Positions 25,838-34,416 of a stretch of DNA of 48,586 nt are shown here, in pieces. The stretch covers positions 1 to 48,586 of the forward strand of contig JBAZXA010000016.1 in assembly GCA_041660045.1 (NCBI GenBank), read 5' to 3'. Position 1 is the first letter of the stretch. Every line of letters starts with the position of its first letter. The position numbers were made by a program, and so were the translations under genes. The notes beneath the pieces were generated by a model, which was not told where the DNA came from, did no database searches, and worked only from the letters and a program-made list of their open reading frames with translations. Source of the stretch: WM-3-3 sp041660045. GTDB lineage: Bacteria > Pseudomonadota > Gammaproteobacteria > Methylococcales > Methylomonadaceae.

Positions 25838-26488
25838 TTAAACAGGAAGCATTACTTTACAAAAAGTAATTGGCCTAGTATCGCAGACTTTGGCTAACCA
25901 TGGCTTTACGATATTTTGTTGTTGCGCCAGCGCAGGCCATCGTGGCCTAAGGCCTTGTCGGCAGGAGGTTTGTTCGCATTCCGAAGTTATGTTGCCGATA
26001 GGGATACTTAAGTTAATCGGCTCGGTTTTATTACCAACCACCGTATGCCTATTTCTATTTAACCGCCCCTGCTTGTCATCTAATGGAACCAGGCCCTTGC
26101 TGGACGGGCATAGCCCAAGACCTATTAGGCTTTCTCGTTTACTGCACGCAAAAGGGTAAGCGTCGGCTTGATCTGAACTGGGTGGGGTATTGCTTGCAGC
26201 TACGGTGAGGTTTTGCAATAACTGAGCGTCAATTAGCTTAGAATCCGGCGGTTTATCAATTTCATCAACAACGAAAGCCGCCAAAACCACCCTTTTTTCA
26301 AACTTTAAACTTTGCCCCGTGCCCAACCGCTTATGCATACTGGACACCTGAACCAAGGCCAGTACAAAGCGGGTTAATGCCTTATCATCCGTTTTTGAAA
26401 TCTCGGCCTGGGCAATAGGAACCTGCAAAAAGGTAATTAATTTAACTGGAATAACAAACAGCAAATGCCGGTAAAAACCGATAGGCAT
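25838..26488 (-). CDS. Secreted cysteine-containing protein of unknown function
   Basis: 216 residues. An N-terminal hydrophobic stretch (FYRHLLFVIPVKLITFLQVPIAQA) looks like a signal peptide with cleavage after AQA. The mature part has six cysteines in three pairs (FACSKRES...GLC, SECEQTSC, VCDTRPITFC), suggesting disulfides in the periplasm. I do not recognise a family. It takes the position that the TonB receptor holds in operon 1, 10 bp before the kinase and 35 bp after the conserved leader, so it is likely a co-expressed periplasmic partner of the kinase. It could also be a decayed or rearranged gene. Confidence 0.6.
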   Translation of the reverse strand: MPIGFYRHLLFVIPVKLITFLQVPIAQAEISKTDDKALTRFVLALVQVSSMHKRLGTGQSLKFEKRVVLAAFVVDEIDKPPDSKLIDAQLLQNLTVAASNTPPSSDQADAYPFACSKRESLIGLGLCPSSKGLVPLDDKQGRLNRNRHTVVGNKTEPINLSIPIGNITSECEQTSCRQGLRPRWPALAQQQNIVKPWLAKVCDTRPITFCKVMLPV

Positions 26489-26522
26489 GTATCTCTCTCT
26501 TCTTTGTTTCTTATTATTATTT

Positions 26523-26557
26523 GATATTTAATTAAAAATATCCTTGAGTTCCCTCTA
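26523..26557 (-). promoter_or_regulatory. Conserved palindromic leader, operon 2
   Basis: GATATTT...AAATATC followed by CTTGAGTTCCCTCTA (plus-strand reading), starting 35 bp upstream of the start codon at 26488. It matches 19904-19941 in sequence and spacing, although the genes that follow are unrelated. Confidence 0.5.
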
Positions 26558-26563
26558 TACCTA

Positions 26564-26632
26564 AAAACGACGCCGTGATTAATAGCCGAAAATGCCTGCT
26601 GTTATGCCCTCCCTGTAGGCCTGCGTCGTTTT
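26564..26632. repeat. 10-bp perfect inverted repeat with 49-bp loop
   Basis: AAAACGACGC (26564-26573) and GCGTCGTTTT (26623-26632). Located just upstream of the conserved leader of operon 2 and absent from operon 1. Could be an operator pair or a long hairpin; the T-run on the plus side would also suit a weak terminator. Confidence 0.35.
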
Positions 26633-26893
26633 ATCTCCAACCTAAGAATAGCAATTACAACATCAACTAGCTAGGTTTCTTAATTCGATTTAAAAAAAGT
26701 GAGCGCAAACAAATTACCCGTATTACGGTTATTACTTAGCCTATTTTGTCATAACCCTAGAAAAATAAAGCTAAAATTGAGGTTTTAAAAACTCATTTTT
26801 GGGGTATAACTAGGCCATTATTAAAAAATAGCGCATTAACCAAAAAGTAAGACGATCCGCAGCCAACCTTTGAAAAATAAGCTGCTGCTTTAA
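26633..26893. other. AT-rich gene-free stretch
   Basis: Between the promoter region of operon 2 and the end of the LuxR-type gene. No gene recognised. Confidence 0.3.
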
Positions 26894-27433
26894 TCACCGT
26901 GGCAATAGCAGGTCTTCCAAAAAAAATGCCGATAACTCTGTGCGTCCGGATAGCCCAGCTTTGCGGTAAACAGCACGGGCTTGATCCCGGATGGTGCGCT
27001 CACTGGTCTGGCGTAGATGAGCAATTTGGACATGGCTTAAGCCTTTGAGCATCAATAAGCCTATTTCAGCTTCTGCCGGGGTAAGTAACCAAACATCAAA
27101 CTGCTTTTGGATTTGTACGGCCAAGCCCGCTAATAATTGGTGATTGGCTAGTCGCCACTGCTGGGCTTGTTGATTAGCCAGCGCTAAATCGTGTTTAAGC
27201 AAGCTGATTTTTGTTTGCGCCAAGCGGTAATACAGCCTACCAAAATAAACCATACCGCATAATGCAATACACCCTATTAACAACTCAACCAGCAAATGCA
27301 GGGACTGTACACCCTCGCTGTAATCACTGCTGATATCAAAGCTAATTAACGCAAAAAGCAGTGCGCTGAGGCCTGTTGCCCATTGGCTAAAACGTTTGTT
27401 GTTAATAATGGCTTGTTCGTCAAAATAGGCCAT
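26894..27433 (-). CDS. Membrane-anchored LuxR-type transcriptional regulator
   Basis: 179 residues from the ATG at 27433, which has AGGTGG upstream; a GTG three codons earlier is possible. Two membrane helices (about 18-38 and 43-66), a coiled coil (about 70-105), then a C-terminal helix-turn-helix (about 115-175) with LTPAEAEIGLLMLKGLSHVQIA and ERTIRDQARAVYRKAGLSGRTEL, the GerE/LuxR pattern. A DNA-binding domain tethered to the inner membrane without a receiver domain is unusual; it would read a membrane or envelope signal. Divergent from the cytochrome b561-VIT1 operon with 90 bp between, so that operon is its likely target. Confidence 0.85.
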   Translation of the reverse strand: MAYFDEQAIINNKRFSQWATGLSALLFALISFDISSDYSEGVQSLHLLVELLIGCIALCGMVYFGRLYYRLAQTKISLLKHDLALANQQAQQWRLANHQLLAGLAVQIQKQFDVWLLTPAEAEIGLLMLKGLSHVQIAHLRQTSERTIRDQARAVYRKAGLSGRTELSAFFLEDLLLPR

Positions 27434-27523
27434 AACCCCCACCTATCCGTCGGACGACGGATGTAAAAAAAGCCAGCATAGCCCACTATAAAGCCGATTC
27501 CAATAACTTATGTAGAGGTTAAA

Positions 27524-28198
27524 ATGAATACCAATAACAAGAATAGGGTAAAAGTCTGGGATCCTGTGGTGCGCATAGGACATTGGCTTTTAGTGGCCGC
27601 TTTTTTTATCGCTTATTTTACTGAAGACGAATTTATCCTCGCCCATGTTTGGGCTGGTTATGTTGTCGCCGCAGTGGTGGCCGTTCGCTTGCTTTGGGGA
27701 TTTATCGGTAGCCGACACGCAAGATTTGTTAACTTTGTGCGCCCACCTAAACAAATTGCTGCCTATTTAAAAACCATGCTGGCAGGTAAACCGCAACATT
27801 ATTTAGGCCATAATCCGGCCGGAGGTGCCATGGTTATCGCCTTATTAATCAGTTTATCCGCTACCGTTTTATCCGGCATGCAGCTGTATGCCGTGGCCGA
27901 CAACAAAGGTCCTTTGGCATTAGCCTCATCAACGCAGAACCACCCAGCTTTAGCAGCTGTGCCATTTATTGCTGACGCCCAGGCCAGCAACACGGAGGAG
28001 GACAACGATAGCCAGCATAACACCAACAAAAAAGAGGATAGTGCCTGGGAAGCATTGCATGAAGTGTTTGCCAACTTTACAATCGTGCTTGTCGCCATCC
28101 ACATCATCGGTGTTATCTTATCCAGTATTATTGATAAAGAAAAATTGCTTAAAGCCATGCTGACAGGCACTAAAAACAGCGATAACACTTACCTCTAA
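27524..28198 (+). CDS. Cytochrome b561-type membrane protein
   Basis: 224 residues with four membrane helices. Probable haem-ligating histidines occur in VRIGHWLL (His20), FILAHVWAG, and late HEVFANFTIVLVAIHIIGV, the layout of bacterial b561/hydrogenase-type cytochrome b subunits. A polar insert (TEEDNDSQHNTNKKED) lies before the last helix. It transfers electrons across or at the inner membrane. Only 14 bp separate it from the VIT1-type transporter gene. Pairing with an iron/manganese transporter suggests, as inference, a role in metal redox state. The region before the ATG carries AGAGG. Confidence 0.88.
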   Translation: MNTNNKNRVKVWDPVVRIGHWLLVAAFFIAYFTEDEFILAHVWAGYVVAAVVAVRLLWGFIGSRHARFVNFVRPPKQIAAYLKTMLAGKPQHYLGHNPAGGAMVIALLISLSATVLSGMQLYAVADNKGPLALASSTQNHPALAAVPFIADAQASNTEEDNDSQHNTNKKEDSAWEALHEVFANFTIVLVAIHIIGVILSSIIDKEKLLKAMLTGTKNSDNTYL

Positions 28199-28212
28199 GG
28201 CTAGGAGTTTAC

Positions 28213-28959
28213 TTGAGACATCATGAATTACATCGGGCACATCGTATAGGCTGGTTGCGTGCCGCCGTGCTGGGTGCCAATGACGGCATCGTATCAACTT
28301 CCAGCCTTATAATTGGGGTTGCTTCCAGTCAAGCAGAAATTACCGCTGTTTTAGTAAGTGGTAGTGCTGGCCTAGTTGCTGGTGCCATGTCCATGGCCGC
28401 AGGGGAATATGTTTCAGTCTGCTCGCAAGTCGATACCGAACAAGCCGACCTCAATCGGGAACGTCAAGAGCTGGCGGAAAACCACCATCAAGAACTGAAT
28501 GAACTCAAAGCCATTTATATTAGCCGTGGCCTTAAACCGGGCTTGGCTCAGCAAGTCGCCGAGCAACTAATGGCGCACGATGCCTTAGCCGCGCATACAC
28601 GCGATGAACTAGGCATTACAGAAACCACAAAAGCCCGTCCGTTACAGGCAGCCTTGGCATCCGCATTAACCTTTTTTGTCGGTGCCATGCTGCCACTGTT
28701 AGTTGTGCTAGCCTTTGCCTATTGGCCTATAGCCACTATGTACCCCATCAACGCGAATCTAGCGGGCATGCCGATTTCATCGCTAGTGCTTGCGGTAGCG
28801 GGCATATCACTGCTTGCCATGATACTACTGGGTGTTGCCTCTGCGATCACTGGCGGTTCCTCGGTTTTTAAAGCCGTGGCACGGGTTACTTTTTGGGGCT
28901 TATTATCAATGCTGGCAACCGCAAGCTTAGGTTTATTGTTCGGCGCAGTTGGCGGATAA
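28213..28959 (+). CDS. VIT1/CCC1-family Fe2+/Mn2+ transporter
   Basis: 248 residues. N-terminal RAAVLGANDGIVSTSSLIIGVASS and MSMAAGEYVSVCSQ are signature segments of the VIT1/CCC1 family. A cytoplasmic helical hairpin rich in Glu and His (about 75-140) is followed by three more membrane helices. The family exports or stores ferrous iron and manganese. It starts with TTG at 28213: AGGAG stands 6 bp before, and no in-frame ATG precedes the conserved LGANDG region. Second gene of the b561 operon. Confidence 0.92.
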   Translation: MRHHELHRAHRIGWLRAAVLGANDGIVSTSSLIIGVASSQAEITAVLVSGSAGLVAGAMSMAAGEYVSVCSQVDTEQADLNRERQELAENHHQELNELKAIYISRGLKPGLAQQVAEQLMAHDALAAHTRDELGITETTKARPLQAALASALTFFVGAMLPLLVVLAFAYWPIATMYPINANLAGMPISSLVLAVAGISLLAMILLGVASAITGGSSVFKAVARVTFWGLLSMLATASLGLLFGAVGG

Positions 28960-29127
28960 GCCTCTGCTGCCTTTACCAAAACGCATTAAGCGCATACAAA
29001 ATGGCAGTTAATTATTACCCTAGCTGAAAACGCGCGCCTAACGCCGCATAAGTTTGCAAGTTTGGACAGCTGGCGGAACAATACAGCCGTTACCGCTATT
29101 AATGACCCACTCAATAAAGCGAGCGCC

Positions 29128-29826
29128 ATGATTAAAGTTCTACTTATCAGTACAGCATTAAGTCTTTGTATTTTCAGATCCGCTGCAAGTCAAGCAGACG
29201 CTTCCTTTACTTTTGAATCGGTTTCCACACTGGATGAAATGGCCGTTTTAATCCAAGCCAAGTTACCTTTGGGAAGTTCGCGTATCGACGTTCGGCATCT
29301 ATTTGTGGATGCAGGCAAAGCCACCTTAACGCTTAAGGCCGATGACGCTAACGTTGAAAAATATCTTTACGATATCGATTTATGCCATTATTACATCTGG
29401 CGCTGGAACATATCCGCAGATTACGATGCTAACAACCAACTGCGACAAGCTTACATTAACGGAAATATCGTTTTCCCTGACGGCAATCCCAAAAAAACAG
29501 TCCCTAAGCAAGCTGAAAAAGGAAAAAAGGCTGCCATATACCGGGCACAGCGTCCACGGCCAGAAGCTTACAAGGGCGAGAAAAGCTTAGGTTTTATTCT
29601 GTTTGACCGCGATAGCGATAACAAAACGACTGATGATCAAGCCTTGATTGGCGCTGGCCCTAGCCGCGCCAACCCAATTAACATGGGAAAATTAATTACT
29701 TATCAAGATGTTGAGCCTTGGCGCTCTATTTTCGACGTCGATGCCGCGGATCAGATCATGCCTTATCAAGGCGATTGTAATGCAGTCGATGCTTATTATA
29801 AAAAAGAAGCTAAACCACCCGTATAG
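29128..29826 (+). CDS. Secreted protein of unknown function
   Basis: 232 residues from the ATG that begins a good signal peptide (MIKVLLISTALSLCIF, cleavage near SQADA); the frame is open 22 codons further upstream. The mature protein has two cysteines far apart (CHYYIW and QGDCNAVD, possibly one disulfide) and many charged residues, and ends in a lysine-rich tail. I do not recognise a family. The region from LFVDAGKATLTLKADD to WRWNISADYDANNQL resembles small alpha/beta periplasmic proteins. About 170 bp after the VIT1 gene, so probably a separate unit. The Shine-Dalgarno is weak. Confidence 0.6.
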   Translation: MIKVLLISTALSLCIFRSAASQADASFTFESVSTLDEMAVLIQAKLPLGSSRIDVRHLFVDAGKATLTLKADDANVEKYLYDIDLCHYYIWRWNISADYDANNQLRQAYINGNIVFPDGNPKKTVPKQAEKGKKAAIYRAQRPRPEAYKGEKSLGFILFDRDSDNKTTDDQALIGAGPSRANPINMGKLITYQDVEPWRSIFDVDAADQIMPYQGDCNAVDAYYKKEAKPPV

Positions 29827-30359
29827 TTGCCTACTACAAAGGACTTACCGCCTATCAGAAAAAATCAGTACACAGCTTTGTCAATGCAACTCGGTTAAAA
29901 CTCTATGCTATACACCAAGGACATACCTTTAAAACTATATTTTATGGACCTTATTGCCAAATAACCTTACCCAATTTAGCTACAAAGCCAGGCTGCGATT
30001 GTCTAATTTTTAGCCTAAAAAATCTAGCCAAACGCCCATCACACGTGCTTTTCATCCTGCCAAACAGAATAAATACCATTAAAAATCAATATTATTGCAA
30101 GTCTTAAGCAGTAGTCGCATAATCACTAAAACTTGTGTTGATTGCCAAGCTTTTAGCCACACAACACCTTATGCGCTTTGTTTTGGGCGAGTTGTAAGGC
30201 TTCTGTACCTGCCAGATTAAGTATAAACAGCTACCGCGTAACCAATAACACAAGTTTTTAATTTATAAAGAGGACTTTGTTGCCTGAAACTTCAGCATGG
30301 GCAACTGCGTAAATATTGAGGGAACATTAACATTAGTACAACAAACAACAGGGTGAACT
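29827..30359. other. Gene-free stretch of about 530 bp
   Basis: AT-rich, with many stop codons in all frames. Presumably contains the promoter of the dihaem cytochrome. I see no terminator, repeat or RNA that I can name; a structured leader cannot be ruled out. Confidence 0.35.
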
Positions 30360-32231
30360 ATGTCTAAAAATAAAAAACCAACAACTTACCAATGGCCAAA
30401 CATAGCCAAATTAATTATATTGCCGCTAGCCTTTTTGCTAAGTGCGCAAAACCTATCAGCCGTTGAAAAACCAATTTTCCTAGACCAAGGTAAAAACTGG
30501 ACCAACACCTTAAGGGAAAGCTATTATAGCCAAGACCAAGGCTCACAAATTATGCCGTTAACTTGGTTTAAAGCGCTAAAACAACCAAATGGCCAGCTGT
30601 TTATGGCCGATCACTTAAGCCGTTATGGCTACCTTGCCAATGAATCTAGCCCAACACCGGGCTTACCGGTAGGCTTTACCACTAACAAAAATAATGTGGG
30701 GATGACCTGTGCGGCCTGCCACACTCGGCAAATTGACGTTAATGGCCAGTTTTATCGTATAGATGGTGGCCCTGCCATTGTTGATTTCCAGAGTTTTGCC
30801 AGTGATTTACGCGATACTGTCGCCTATACTCTAGACAATGCCGCCGCTTTTGAAGCGTTTGCCGAAAGCGTTTTAGGCAAAGCGGATGCCGATAAACAAA
30901 CCCAATTAAAACAAGACTTACAAGCTTGGTTTTTACCTTATCGCACTTTAATGGATAGGGCTTTACCTAAAGATGCGCCCTGGGGGCCTGCACGCTTGGA
31001 TGCAGTAGGTATGATATTTAACCGCCTAACCGGCTTGGATATCGGTAGTTCAGACACCCATATTATCGAAAGCAATATCCACCTGGCCGATGCACCCGTG
31101 CGTTACCCATTCCTGTGGAACGCACCTATCCAAGATAAAACCCAGTGGCCTGGTTTTGCCGATAATGGTAATAGCATTCTTGCCTTATCGCGAAATTTTG
31201 GCGAAGTTATAGGCGTATTTGGCCATTTCCAGCCCCAGAAAGATGACTGGCGCATTTTAGGTTATGACTATGTTAAGGTGAATTCCGGCAATTTTGATGG
31301 CCTAAAACATTTGGAAAAACTGATTAAACAAATCGCCCCACCCAAATGGCCATGGCCTGTTGATAAGCAGCTGGCAGAACAAGGTAAGGCCCTATTTGCA
31401 AGCACCAGTAAAACCGAAGAAGGCGGCTGCCTGGCCTGCCATGGCATTGAAAAAGGCGCAACCCGTTCATTTCACAAAACCTGGGCAACGCCGTTATGTG
31501 ATGTCGGCACGGACGCCCACCAGTTTGAACTTTTTACTTGGAAAGTCGATACCGGTGTATTGGCTGGTGCGCAAATCCCATTCTTTGAAAAACCCTTACA
31601 GGCTAAAGATGAAGCCGCGTTTAACGTACTTGGTATGGCGGTGATCGGAACCCTGCTACAACATGAATCTACCTTGGTGGTGGCATTGGAATCCGCAGCA
31701 AAACGCGAAGCTGAAAAATTAAAGTCGCGCTTTGGCATCGAACAACAATGGAAAGCTTTCGAGAACATCAGAAATATGCAGCATAAGCTTGTTGGCCCTG
31801 AAAATAGTGACTTACAAGGCGCCTTCCATTTATTGACCAGTGATTGGAAAACCCAATCATCCGCGACTACAACACCAACCACACCGACCTGTAAGTCGGA
31901 TTTTAAAACTACAGAACCTAAACAGGCCTATGAATCCCGAGTAATGCAAGGCATCTGGGCAACCGCCCCGTATTTACACAATGGCTCAGTACCCACTTTA
32001 GCCGATTTGTTAAAACCCGTAGCTGAACGCCCCAGCGCCTTTAAAGTCGGCTCTGCTTATGACATTAGTAAAGTGGGTTTAGCTGTCGATCAAAGCCAAT
32101 TTGACTACACCCTAAAGACGACTGATTGTAGTGCACGCAACTCCGGTAACAGCCGCTGCGGCCATGAATTTGGCACTAAACTGTCTGAACAGGAAAAAGC
32201 CGCACTACTGGAATATATGAAAATCCTATAA
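30360..32231 (+). CDS. RoxA/RoxB-like dihaem cytochrome c
   Basis: 623 residues. Signal peptide (about 1-35; LIILPLAFLLSAQNLSA). Two haem c sites: CAACH at 117-121 and CLACH at 357-361. The sequence around haem 1 (LPVGFT, VGMTCAACHTRQI, YRIDGGPAIVDFQSF) and the late LWNAPIQ, DVGTDAHQFE and GIWATAPYLHNGSVPTLADLL are typical of the family that includes rubber oxygenases RoxA/RoxB, related to MauG-type peroxidases. It acts in the periplasm or outside the cell. True polyisoprene cleavage is not implied, since many relatives have unknown substrates. Followed by a hairpin terminator. Confidence 0.85.
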   Translation: MSKNKKPTTYQWPNIAKLIILPLAFLLSAQNLSAVEKPIFLDQGKNWTNTLRESYYSQDQGSQIMPLTWFKALKQPNGQLFMADHLSRYGYLANESSPTPGLPVGFTTNKNNVGMTCAACHTRQIDVNGQFYRIDGGPAIVDFQSFASDLRDTVAYTLDNAAAFEAFAESVLGKADADKQTQLKQDLQAWFLPYRTLMDRALPKDAPWGPARLDAVGMIFNRLTGLDIGSSDTHIIESNIHLADAPVRYPFLWNAPIQDKTQWPGFADNGNSILALSRNFGEVIGVFGHFQPQKDDWRILGYDYVKVNSGNFDGLKHLEKLIKQIAPPKWPWPVDKQLAEQGKALFASTSKTEEGGCLACHGIEKGATRSFHKTWATPLCDVGTDAHQFELFTWKVDTGVLAGAQIPFFEKPLQAKDEAAFNVLGMAVIGTLLQHESTLVVALESAAKREAEKLKSRFGIEQQWKAFENIRNMQHKLVGPENSDLQGAFHLLTSDWKTQSSATTTPTTPTCKSDFKTTEPKQAYESRVMQGIWATAPYLHNGSVPTLADLLKPVAERPSAFKVGSAYDISKVGLAVDQSQFDYTLKTTDCSARNSGNSRCGHEFGTKLSEQEKAALLEYMKIL

Positions 32232-32237
32232 CGCCCT

Positions 32238-32272
32238 CGCCTCGCTCTGGCATTTAGAGCGGGGCGGTTTTC
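32238..32272 (+). terminator. Rho-independent terminator after the dihaem cytochrome
   Basis: Stem CGCCTCGCTCT/AGAGCGGGGCG (one wobble) with a seven-base loop and GTTTT directly after it, 7 bp behind the stop codon. Confidence 0.75.
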
Positions 32273-32355
32273 CCTAGACCTAAAGCGGGGCTTATATTTA
32301 CGCTAACCTAAAGGCTTAGGCTAAAACAATAATAATGATAAGTAAGGAGAACACC

Positions 32356-34335
32356 ATGCCACTAAGCAAAAGCATACTAGCCGGCCCCATTTTGCGCAGG
32401 TCCACCAAAAACCGTATTTGCGTTTGGCTAGCGCTAACTCAAGAACTGGATATTACCCTAGAAATTTTAGATGCTAATTCACCAAACCGTATCGGCCTCA
32501 GCAATCCCATGGACATGGAGCAATGCCGATTTCAGCTAGGCAAAAATTTGTATATCTATCTATTACAAGCCTATCCGTTGGTGCCTGATACCTTTTTTCC
32601 GTTTGGGCAAGTCTTGTCTTACCGCTTTTTGGACGTTACTGGCCAAGAGTTGCTAGATTTCAAAGCAGCTGGTTTAGTTTATGCTAACTATGCTTACCCG
32701 CATTTCCATATCGCAGAGCAACTTGGCTCGATATTGCATGGCAGTTGCCGCAAGCCCCATGGCGCTAAAGGTGAGGACTGTATGCTGGCTGGCGACGCCA
32801 TACTGGAAGCCGCCCATGCAACAGGCACATTAGGCCCTGATTTATTGCTACTCACGGGTGACCAGATTTATGCTGATGATGTCGATACCAGCTTGCTTTA
32901 CCTCTTAAAAAGCCAAGCCCCAAACTTACTGGGCTATTCCGAAGCGATGCCAGGTGCTGCCGAAACTGAGCTAACGCCAGTATTACCCGAAACCATTCCT
33001 CTTGCTGGCCGAGCCAATCTCATCAAGCAAGCCGGTTTTAGCTCTAGTGAGGCGGCTAACCATTTAATGGGTTTTGGTGAGTTTGCAGCCATGTACATTT
33101 ATGTATTCGGTAACGCGCCCCAATGGCCGCTTGCAACTTGGGCCACGGTGAAGGCCAGCCAAGCATTTACCACCGAACAAGAGGCTGTGCTAGAACAATC
33201 AGCATTAGCGGTCGCTGAATTTAATAAAACACTAGGCCGAATCCGCCGTTTAATGGCCAACATCCCCACCTATATGATTTTTGACGATCATGATGTTACC
33301 GATGATTGGAACATCACCGGCCATTGGTATGACAAAGTGCGTACATCGCCACTCGGCCAGCGCATCGTGGCCAATGCCTTGGCGGCTTACTGGGCGTTTC
33401 AAGGCTGGGGTAATGACCCGGAAAACTTTGACACTGACATGATCAAAGCTATCATCAACTTTACCAACCAATCAGCACCCAGCCCTGAAGTTAACGAACT
33501 TTACGATTTAACCACGTGGAAACACCGCGGCTGGAGCTATTCCATCCCGACCCAACCACCCATTATCGCTATGGATTCAAGAACCCAGCGGCAACCGGAC
33601 AATGCCTATTATCCACCACGCTTACTGGACCGATACGCTTTAGATTGGTTACGTTTGGAATGGAGCAAACTCAACTACCGGCATCAAAACCAAGCAGGAC
33701 TTTACCCTGTTTTAATTGCCACCACCCCGGTTATAGGCTTTTCCCCAATCGAAAAACTAACCCAAATGGCCTTATGGTTAGTTTCTACTCTCGAAGACAA
33801 GCCCCTGGTTAAATGGCTAGAAAACGTTTTTGGCTACAAAAGCATACTCACAGAAACGATAGTTAATAATTTTGATGCCGAAGCCTGGAGCTCAAACTTT
33901 GATGGCTTTACCGATTTGCAAAATACCTTGCTGCATAAAATGCAATTGGATAAATGCCTGTTCTTATCCGGCGATGTGCATTATGCCTTTAGCACCACAG
34001 GTTTTTATCGCAGTAACGGTTATAACGGACTGCCTAAACAATTGGGCTGTTGCCAACTGACTAGCTCATCTCTACGAAATGAGCCTGAAGGTAAACAAAA
34101 AGAGGCTTTGACGTATTTAAGCCAGCATGACCATGCCAAAACCAAAATAACCAATTGGTGGAATTTCTCCAACCGCTGGCAGTTAGAACATGAGCTTATT
34201 CATGCCAGCAACGGCAATCGTGTACTCGAAGACTGCAATTTAGGCCAAGTAGAATTTAAAGATGGCTTGCCGGTAGCTCACAAGCTTTGGACAGGCGCAA
34301 CCACCTCCATAGATTTTCAAATACCGCATTTTTAA
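32356..34335 (+). CDS. PhoD-like metallophosphatase
   Basis: 659 residues from the ATG with AAGGAG at 32344-32349; an in-frame ATG seven codons earlier is less likely. An N-terminal beta-sandwich (about 1-115) precedes the metallophosphatase core: HGSCRKPHG, LLLLTGDQIYADDVD, FDDHDVTDDWN and LSGDVHYAFS are the metal-binding motifs of PhoD-type (Ca/Fe) phosphatases. No signal peptide or Tat motif is visible, so this member is probably cytoplasmic, unlike classical exported PhoD. A terminator separates it from the cytochrome gene. Substrate unknown. Confidence 0.88.
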   Translation: MPLSKSILAGPILRRSTKNRICVWLALTQELDITLEILDANSPNRIGLSNPMDMEQCRFQLGKNLYIYLLQAYPLVPDTFFPFGQVLSYRFLDVTGQELLDFKAAGLVYANYAYPHFHIAEQLGSILHGSCRKPHGAKGEDCMLAGDAILEAAHATGTLGPDLLLLTGDQIYADDVDTSLLYLLKSQAPNLLGYSEAMPGAAETELTPVLPETIPLAGRANLIKQAGFSSSEAANHLMGFGEFAAMYIYVFGNAPQWPLATWATVKASQAFTTEQEAVLEQSALAVAEFNKTLGRIRRLMANIPTYMIFDDHDVTDDWNITGHWYDKVRTSPLGQRIVANALAAYWAFQGWGNDPENFDTDMIKAIINFTNQSAPSPEVNELYDLTTWKHRGWSYSIPTQPPIIAMDSRTQRQPDNAYYPPRLLDRYALDWLRLEWSKLNYRHQNQAGLYPVLIATTPVIGFSPIEKLTQMALWLVSTLEDKPLVKWLENVFGYKSILTETIVNNFDAEAWSSNFDGFTDLQNTLLHKMQLDKCLFLSGDVHYAFSTTGFYRSNGYNGLPKQLGCCQLTSSSLRNEPEGKQKEALTYLSQHDHAKTKITNWWNFSNRWQLEHELIHASNGNRVLEDCNLGQVEFKDGLPVAHKLWTGATTSIDFQIPHF

Positions 34336-34342
34336 GGGTGTC

Positions 34343-34373
34343 AGGGGGGTAAGGCCTTTAGCGTTTCCCCCCT
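34343..34373. terminator. Bidirectional terminator between convergent genes
   Basis: AGGGGGGTAA pairs with TTTCCCCCCT around an 11-base loop, between the PhoD-like gene (rightward) and the threonine aldolase gene (leftward). A-rich and T-rich flanks are modest. Confidence 0.65.
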
Positions 34374-34416
34374 AAAACATATCACAAGCCAAGCCTTCCC
34401 ATAGGCTAGGCCTTAT

